NCBI RefSeq assembly: GCF_020217185.1
Contig: NZ_JAIWNX010000003.1
Location: 1-10,000, forward strand
Length of the DNA stretch: 10,000 nucleotides
Reading direction: 5' to 3'
Origin: Asticcacaulis sp.
GTDB lineage: Bacteria > Pseudomonadota > Alphaproteobacteria > Caulobacterales > Caulobacteraceae
Made by a program: the position numbers and the translations under genes. Positions 5,990 to 10,000 of this stretch are shown piece by piece. Under the pieces are notes generated by a model that saw only the letters and a list, made by a program, of their open reading frames with translations, searched no databases and was not told where the DNA came from. Every line of letters starts with the position of its first letter. Position 1 is the first letter of the stretch.

Positions 5990-7474
5990 TTAACCCGCCT
6001 TCAGAAGGCCCTGAATGCTGGTTTTCATGCGCTCGGCATGGCCGGACAGACCGGATGCGGTTTCCTGCACGCTGGAGGCCAGAGTGCCCGTTTCCGTGGC
6101 CGAATGCGAGACATTGCCGATATTGCTCGACATCTGCTGGGTGGTGGCCGCCTGCTCTTCCATCGCGCCGGCCATGGTGGTCGTCAGGCCCGACAGTTCG
6201 GCCACGGCGTTGGAAATTTCTTCGACCGACTTCACCGCTTCGTGGCTCGACGTCTGAATAGCCAGCACCTGCTGGGTGATCTCGTCCGTCGCCTTGCTGG
6301 TCTGTGAGGCCAGCGCCTTGACTTCGGAAGCCACGACGGCGAAGCCTCGGCCCGCCTCGCCCGCGCGCGCCGCTTCGATGGTGGCGTTGAGCGCCAGCAG
6401 ATTGGTCTGGGCGGCAATGTCCTTGATCAGAGCCACCACCGAGTCCACCTGACTGGCATTGTCGGCCAGCGCCTTGACGCGATCATCCATCGACTGCGCC
6501 TGAGAGGCGATTTCCGACGCGCGGTCGGACACCCGCGTGACCTGCGTCACGATTTCGTGGATGGCGCTCGACATCTGCTCCGCACCGGCGGCCGCCGAAG
6601 CCGCCTGCTGGCTCGCGTTTTCGGCCGCGTCACGCAGGCCCTGAGAGGAATCGCTCATCGACATCGAGGAGGCCAGAAGGGCATCGGCCACACTCGTCAC
6701 CTCACTGGCGACGGTCTCCTGTGCGGTAATCACCGCCCAGGTCAGCATGGGGCCGATATAGGCACCGAAGGAGTCCTTGATCGCCGTGATCTGAAGACGC
6801 AGCACTTCCGGGCCGATCCTGATCTTGGTTGAAAAGGGCAGCATGGCGTCGGTGGTCAGCATACGCCGCTGATGTTCCGGATTTTTGTGGAACACATCGA
6901 CGGACGAACCCAGCATCTGATCGACCTTGATGGGCAGGAACTGCTCGATTGACTTCAGCGTCTTTTTGGAGGTTTCGTTGAGATAGTTGATCTTGAAGTC
7001 GTTTTTCGGATCGACCGTCATGACCGCCACGGGCATGCCGTCGATCATGGTCAGAAGGCGCGTCACTTCGTTCTTCTTGTCGGTAATGTCGAAGGCGAAC
7101 TTCGTCACCGAAGCCACGCGGCCGCTATCGTCAAAGACCGGGCAATAGCTGGCCTCCAGCCACACCTGACGCCCGGCCTTGTTGAGGCGCTTGAACTCCC
7201 CCTTTTGCGGCTTGCCGACGCGCAAAGCCTCCCAGAACTGACGGTAATCCGATGACTGTGCGTAGTCCGCTTCGATGAACATGCGGTGATGCTGTCCCGC
7301 GACCTCTGCCAGCGAATAGCCGACGACAGACAGAAAGCTCTCATTGGCGGTGATAATGCTACCGTCGGGCTTGAATTCGATAACCGCCATGGAGGTTTCC
7401 ACGGCTTTCAGGATGTTTTCCGCTGTAACGCCGTTGCCCCGGCTGGAGACTTTATTGGTTTTATTAAAAAGCAC
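5990..7474 (-). CDS. Soluble methyl-accepting chemotaxis protein with two PAS domains
   Basis: A 494-residue chemoreceptor that should control CheA autophosphorylation in response to an intracellular signal. The frame opens further up at GTG 7495, but GGGAGGG (7481-7487) lies 6 bases before GTG 7474, so I start there. PAS domain 1 spans about residues 18-130 ([44 protein letters not shown]), a type common in Aer-like and diguanylate-cyclase sensors. PAS domain 2 spans about 135-245 ([42 protein letters not shown]), resembling the PAS of Aer2-type receptors. The signalling domain follows, with the conserved hairpin tip near residue 355-375 ([36 protein letters not shown]). There are no membrane helices and no signal peptide, so it is cytoplasmic. 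The end, LLKAG, lacks a CheR/CheB tether. No che genes are nearby. The ligand, possibly redox, oxygen or heme-linked, is not proven. Confidence 0.93.
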   Translation of the reverse strand: MLFNKTNKVSSRGNGVTAENILKAVETSMAVIEFKPDGSIITANESFLSVVGYSLAEVAGQHHRMFIEADYAQSSDYRQFWEALRVGKPQKGEFKRLNKAGRQVWLEASYCPVFDDSGRVASVTKFAFDITDKKNEVTRLLTMIDGMPVAVMTVDPKNDFKINYLNETSKKTLKSIEQFLPIKVDQMLGSSVDVFHKNPEHQRRMLTTDAMLPFSTKIRIGPEVLRLQITAIKDSFGAYIGPMLTWAVITAQETVASEVTSVADALLASSMSMSDSSQGLRDAAENASQQAASAAAGAEQMSSAIHEIVTQVTRVSDRASEIASQAQSMDDRVKALADNASQVDSVVALIKDIAAQTNLLALNATIEAARAGEAGRGFAVVASEVKALASQTSKATDEITQQVLAIQTSSHEAVKSVEEISNAVAELSGLTTTMAGAMEEQAATTQQMSSNIGNVSHSATETGTLASSVQETASGLSGHAERMKTSIQGLLKAG

Positions 7475-7531
7475 GGCCGACCCTCCCGTCGCCACTCTGT
7501 GTACGCACTGTTCACAGAGTGTCGCCGAGTC

Positions 7532-7547
7532 GTTAACGAGGCAATAA
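7532..7547 (-). promoter_or_regulatory. Candidate CtrA-type binding box upstream of the chemoreceptor gene
   Basis: The minus strand reads TTAT, seven bases (TGCCTCG), then TTAAC. This is one mismatch from TTAA-N7-TTAAC, the box bound by the cell-cycle regulator CtrA in Caulobacter. It lies about 58 bases before the chosen start of the chemoreceptor, a sensible promoter position, and chemotaxis and motility genes are known CtrA targets. A one-mismatch hit can arise by chance in an AT-rich gap, so this is a candidate only. Just downstream, at 7505-7520, there is also a small imperfect palindrome centred on GTTCAC. Confidence 0.4.
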
Positions 7548-7633
7548 CATCGTTACAATTTTAAGGACAAATATACGCTGCCCTTGCCACCTTGGTTCAC
7601 AGGCCAGCGGAAAAAAACTCTCATTTTTTTCAC

Positions 7634-7662
7634 AAAAAAAAACGGCCCTGTTTCCAGAGCCG
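7634..7662 (-). terminator. Intrinsic terminator of clpX
   Basis: On the minus strand CGGCTCTG, a GAAA tetraloop and CAGGGCCG form an 8-base-pair stem with a single T-G wobble (7643-7662), followed at once by nine T residues (7642 to 7634). It begins 55 bases beyond the clpX stop codon. The wobble is a C-A mismatch on the plus strand, which shows that the minus strand is the one selected. This is a textbook Rho-independent terminator and separates clpX from the chemoreceptor gene. Confidence 0.92.
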
Positions 7663-7717
7663 CTCTTTTTATCTGTAATCCTTTTGAGACGGCCCAGATC
7701 GGCCACTCACCACGGGC

Positions 7718-8977
7718 TTAGGCCGCGCCGCCGCCACGCTTTTCCGCATAGATCAGCAGGGGCTGAGCCCGTTCTTCGACCACCTCGGCATTGATCACCA
7801 CCTCTTCGACGCCCTGCATGTTGGGCAGTTCGTACATGGTGTCGAGCAGGATGCCTTCGAGGATCGAACGCAGACCGCGCGCGCCGGTCTTACGCACAAT
7901 GGCCTTCTTGGCGACGGCAAAAAGGGCCTCGTCCGTGAAGGTCAGGGTGACGTTTTCCATCTCGAACAGGCGGGCATATTGCTTGACCAGCGCGTTCTTC
8001 GGCTCGGTCAGAATCTTGACCAGAGTCGCCTCGTCTAGGTCTTCCAGCGTCGCCAGAACCGGCAGACGACCGATAAATTCCGGGATCAGGCCGAACTTCA
8101 TCAGATCATCGGGTTCGACCTGGTGCAGGACTTCGCCCAGACGGCGTTCTTCCGGGTCCTTGACGGTGGCACCAAAGCCGATCGAGGTGCCCTTACCGCG
8201 GCCCGAAATGATCTTTTCCAGACCGGCAAAAGCGCCGCCGCAGATGAACAGGATGTTCGTTGTATCGACCTGCAGGAATTCCTGCTGCGGATGCTTGCGC
8301 CCGCCCTGCGGCGGCACGGAGGCGACGGTGCCTTCCATGATCTTGAGCAGGGCCTGCTGCACGCCTTCGCCCGACACGTCGCGGGTGATGGAGGGGTTGT
8401 CAGACTTGCGCGAAATCTTGTCCACTTCGTCGATATAGACGATGCCGCGCTGAGCGCGTTCGACATTGTAATCGGCGGCCTGAAGCAGTTTCAGGATGAT
8501 GTTTTCAACGTCTTCACCCACATAACCGGCTTCGGTCAGGGTGGTGGCATCGGCCATGGTGAACGGCACGTCGATAATGCGGGCCAGGGTCTGCGCCAGC
8601 AGGGTCTTACCCGAACCGGTCGGCCCGATCAGCATGATGTTCGACTTGGCCAGTTCCACGTCATTGCCCTTGGCGGCGTGGTTCAGGCGCTTGTAGTGAT
8701 TGTGCACGGCGACCGACAGGACCTTCTTGGCCTGCGCCTGACCGATGACATAATCGTCAAGAACTTCGCGGATTTCCTTCGGCGTGGGGACGCCGTCCTT
8801 GGATTTCACGAAGGCGATCTTGTGCTCTTCACGAATGATATCCATGCACAGTTCGACGCATTCATCACAGATGAAAACGGTCGGACCGGCAATGAGTTTG
8901 CGCACCTCGTGCTGGCTCTTTCCGCAGAAGGAGCAGTAGAGGGTGCTCTTGCTGTCGCCACTGGCGGCTTTCGTCAT
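7718..8977 (-). CDS. clpX: ClpX, ATP-dependent unfoldase subunit of ClpXP protease
   Basis: A 419-residue AAA+ unfoldase, full length for ClpX, that recognises tagged or adaptor-delivered proteins, unfolds them and threads them into ClpP in the cytoplasm. In Caulobacter, ClpXP drives the cell cycle by degrading CtrA and other regulators. The N-terminal zinc-binding domain has Cys15, Cys18, Cys37 and Cys40. Walker A is GPTGSGKT at 118-125, the pore loop GYVG at 151-154, and Walker B YIDEVDK with Asp183 and Glu184. The RKH substrate loop is at 227-229 and the IGF loop that docks on ClpP at 266-268. The sensor-2 motif [10 protein letters not shown] follows near residue 370. All key residues are intact. 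The ATG start matches the usual ClpX N-terminus, with a modest AGGTGAG site before it. It is not in an operon with clpP: a divergent gene lies between them. Confidence 0.99.
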   Translation of the reverse strand: MTKAASGDSKSTLYCSFCGKSQHEVRKLIAGPTVFICDECVELCMDIIREEHKIAFVKSKDGVPTPKEIREVLDDYVIGQAQAKKVLSVAVHNHYKRLNHAAKGNDVELAKSNIMLIGPTGSGKTLLAQTLARIIDVPFTMADATTLTEAGYVGEDVENIILKLLQAADYNVERAQRGIVYIDEVDKISRKSDNPSITRDVSGEGVQQALLKIMEGTVASVPPQGGRKHPQQEFLQVDTTNILFICGGAFAGLEKIISGRGKGTSIGFGATVKDPEERRLGEVLHQVEPDDLMKFGLIPEFIGRLPVLATLEDLDEATLVKILTEPKNALVKQYARLFEMENVTLTFTDEALFAVAKKAIVRKTGARGLRSILEGILLDTMYELPNMQGVEEVVINAEVVEERAQPLLIYAEKRGGGAA

Positions 8978-9236
8978 AAGCGCTTCTCACCTTCGTTTGC
9001 GCCGGCCGTTTCCCTCTCCGGAGAAAAAGCCGAGGCACTATTCAACCGATACTATGCACCTTTGACCCTTAAGAAAAGGTCATTCCGGTACGATTTTGGG
9101 CCAGACCCACACCGCTTTGGCCATCTATGCACAGATTAGACCAGCCCTCAACCACCCCCGCACCGCAAGCTATGGTTAAGGGGCTTTTTTGCGAACCCTG
9201 TTGCCTATATGGGGAGAGGGAACCGGATTGTCAGCC
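8978..9236. other. Divergent promoter region between clpX and cicA-like gene
   Basis: This 259-base gap must hold the clpX promoter (minus) and, unless cicA is read from elsewhere, the cicA promoter (plus). A small imperfect palindrome lies at 9064-9081; on the minus strand GACCTTT pairs with AAGGGTC through one wobble around TCTT. I see no clear sigma-70 or heat-shock promoter by eye. The right part contains a terminator-like hairpin (9143-9190), listed separately. A purine-rich stretch, GGGGAGAGGG (9211-9220), is the likely ribosome site of the plus-strand gene. No small gene is supported. Confidence 0.5.
9143..9190 (+). promoter_or_regulatory. Terminator-like hairpin with T run in the cicA leader (candidate attenuator)
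   Basis: On the plus strand AGCCCTCAACCA (9143-9154) pairs with TGGTTAAGGGGCT (9173-9185), giving 11 base pairs with one bulged base and one C-A mismatch around an 18-base loop. An unbroken run of T (9185-9190) follows directly. The form is that of an imperfect intrinsic terminator, yet no plus-strand gene precedes it. It sits about 47 bases before the cicA-like start, where it could limit read-through into that gene. The imperfect stem and long loop keep confidence moderate. Confidence 0.45.
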
Positions 9237-9839
9237 ATGCCCCTCCTCGTCCACGCCTTCGATTTCGACGGCACCCTGACCTATAAAGACAGCTTTACCG
9301 CCTTTCTGGTATGGCAATGTGGCCATGCCCGTCTGGGCCTCGCCTTTGCGCGCCATCCCTACATGCTGACGGATTATCTGCGCACCCGTGACCGGGGGGC
9401 GCTGAAATCGCATCTGCTGTTCCACCTGATGGGGCCCGTCCGCCGGGACGATCTGCAAGCGCGCTTTAGCGCCTTTGCCGAAGCGATGGGTGATGGCCTG
9501 TTCCGGCCGGACGCCCTGCGCACCTGGGCCGAGGTGGGTCAGCACGCCGAAAGGGTGATCGTCACCGCCTCCCCTGAAATGCTGGTGGAGGAGTTCGGCA
9601 ACAGACTGGGGGCTGAGCGCACCATCGGCACGCGGCTTGGGTTCGATGCTCAGGACCGTCTGACGCCGCATCTGAACGGTCTGAACTGCCGCAGCGAAGA
9701 AAAGATGCGTCGCCTGCGTGAGGTCTATGGCGCAGCGCTGGACCTCGAAGCGGCCTATGGAGACACAGCGGGCGACCTTGAGATGCTCAAGGCCGCCCGG
9801 CAGGGTCATTACAGACGGTTCAAACAAAAACCAGCTTAG
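9237..9839 (+). CDS. cicA: CicA-like HAD-superfamily (IB) phosphatase
   Basis: A 200-residue HAD-family phosphatase with all four motifs: DFDGTLT (residues 8-14; its first Asp is the nucleophile), VTASPE as motif II, the Lys of SEEKMRR as a possible motif III, and [11 protein letters not shown] as motif IV. The all-helical cap lies between motifs I and II, as in subclass IB (phosphoserine phosphatase-like enzymes). The substrate is unknown. It sits between clpX and clpP and points against both, exactly as cicA does in Caulobacter crescentus, where altered CicA levels disturb growth and cell shape. The symbol rests on fold plus position. ATG 9237 is chosen because homologues start just before the first motif. 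TTG 9228 in the same frame has better spacing (7 bases) to GAGAGGG and may be the true start. The 3' end overlaps clpP by four bases tail to tail. Confidence 0.88.
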   Translation: MPLLVHAFDFDGTLTYKDSFTAFLVWQCGHARLGLAFARHPYMLTDYLRTRDRGALKSHLLFHLMGPVRRDDLQARFSAFAEAMGDGLFRPDALRTWAEVGQHAERVIVTASPEMLVEEFGNRLGAERTIGTRLGFDAQDRLTPHLNGLNCRSEEKMRRLREVYGAALDLEAAYGDTAGDLEMLKAARQGHYRRFKQKPA

Positions 9840-10000
9840 GCGTTGCTGACCGGATCGGTACGCTTTTCATAAACGTGGTCGATCAGGCCGAACTCCTTGG
9901 CTTCGGCGGCCGTCATATAACGGTCGCGGTCCAGCGTGCGCTCGATCACGTCATAGGGCTGACCCGTGTGCTTGACGTAGATTTCGTTGAGCAGCTTCTT
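9836..10000 (-). CDS. clpP: ClpP, ATP-dependent serine protease subunit (C-terminal part only)
   Basis: Only the last 54 codons and the stop (TAA, 9838 to 9836) are inside the window; the N-terminus, with the catalytic Ser and His, is beyond the right edge. The visible sequence [43 protein letters not shown] is the standard ClpP C-terminal handle region, and the Asp-rich ERTLDRD segment contains the third residue of the catalytic triad. ClpP forms two stacked heptameric rings that degrade proteins unfolded by ClpX or ClpA. The tail DPVSNA closes the protein at a normal length beyond the last helix. Its stop codon overlaps that of the convergent cicA-like gene by four bases, leaving no room for a separate terminator between the two. 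Confidence 0.98.
   Translation of the reverse strand, partial: KKLLNEIYVKHTGQPYDVIERTLDRDRYMTAAEAKEFGLIDHVYEKRTDPVSNA

Noticed and set aside
7475..7495. Upstream GTG start of the chemoreceptor at 7495
   Set aside because: No ribosome site precedes it, while GGGAGGG is placed ideally for GTG 7474 and would otherwise lie inside the coding sequence.
7578..7592. Sigma-54-like sequence TGGCAAGGGCAGCG on the minus strand upstream of the chemoreceptor
   Set aside because: The GG and GC are 10 bases apart as required, but the -12 half reads CAGC instead of TTGC. One good half-box is not enough.
8123..9139. Plus-strand open frame of 338 codons opposite clpX
   Set aside because: It is a mirror of clpX with no family features; ClpX is unmistakable on the other strand.
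9231..9827. Minus-strand open frame of 198 codons opposite the CicA-like gene
   Set aside because: All four HAD motifs are on the plus strand; the reverse frame has no family features and no ribosome site.
1..10000. CRISPR arrays, tRNA or rRNA genes, phage or toxin-antitoxin modules
   Set aside because: I saw no spaced direct repeats, no tRNA-like cloverleaf in the gaps, and no genes of such systems on either strand.

Overview
The window looks like a chromosomal segment of an alphaproteobacterium of the Caulobacterales, probably an Asticcacaulis- or Caulobacter-like freshwater or soil oligotroph. The evidence is a moderately high GC content, a TonB-dependent receptor of the Xanthomonas/Caulobacter type, and above all the order clpX - cicA-like gene - clpP with the middle gene inverted, which is the arrangement known from Caulobacter crescentus. 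The genus is an inference from gene content and order; no rRNA is present.

Layout. Positions 1-5330 (minus strand) hold an iron-citrate-type (Fec-like) cell-surface signalling locus. Reading in the direction of transcription it has an ECF sigma factor (4803-5330), a FecR-type inner-membrane anti-sigma regulator (3871-4806, ATGA overlap), a TonB-dependent receptor with an N-terminal STN signalling domain (595-3753), and a secreted metallophosphoesterase of the purple-acid-phosphatase-like type that runs off the left edge (<1-535). The receptor should sense and import a substrate and signal through FecR to the sigma factor. The phosphoesterase suggests, without proving, that the substrate is a phosphate ester or is freed from one.

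Positions 5331-5989 are a gene-poor stretch. It holds the sigma-factor leader with inverted repeats, followed by a plus-strand scar of two broken genes: a short internal piece of a different TonB-dependent receptor (about 5487-5621) joined directly to the C-terminal end of an S9 prolyl-oligopeptidase-type peptidase (about 5620-5893), which itself carries a one-base frameshift in a run of five C.

Positions 5990-7474 (minus) encode a soluble methyl-accepting chemotaxis protein with two PAS domains. Its upstream region has a near-consensus CtrA-type box. Positions 7634-7662 are a clear intrinsic terminator for clpX.

Positions 7718-10000 are the ClpXP protease region: clpX (minus), a HAD-family phosphatase recognisable as CicA by fold and position (plus), and the C-terminal 54 codons of clpP (minus), whose stop codon overlaps that of cicA. 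A terminator-like hairpin followed by T residues sits in the cicA leader and may be an attenuator.

I see no wholly new defence or mobile system here. The points most worth following are the receptor/peptidase remnant scar, the cicA leader hairpin, the Fec-like locus linked to a phosphoesterase, and an EF-hand-like loop inside the receptor barrel.
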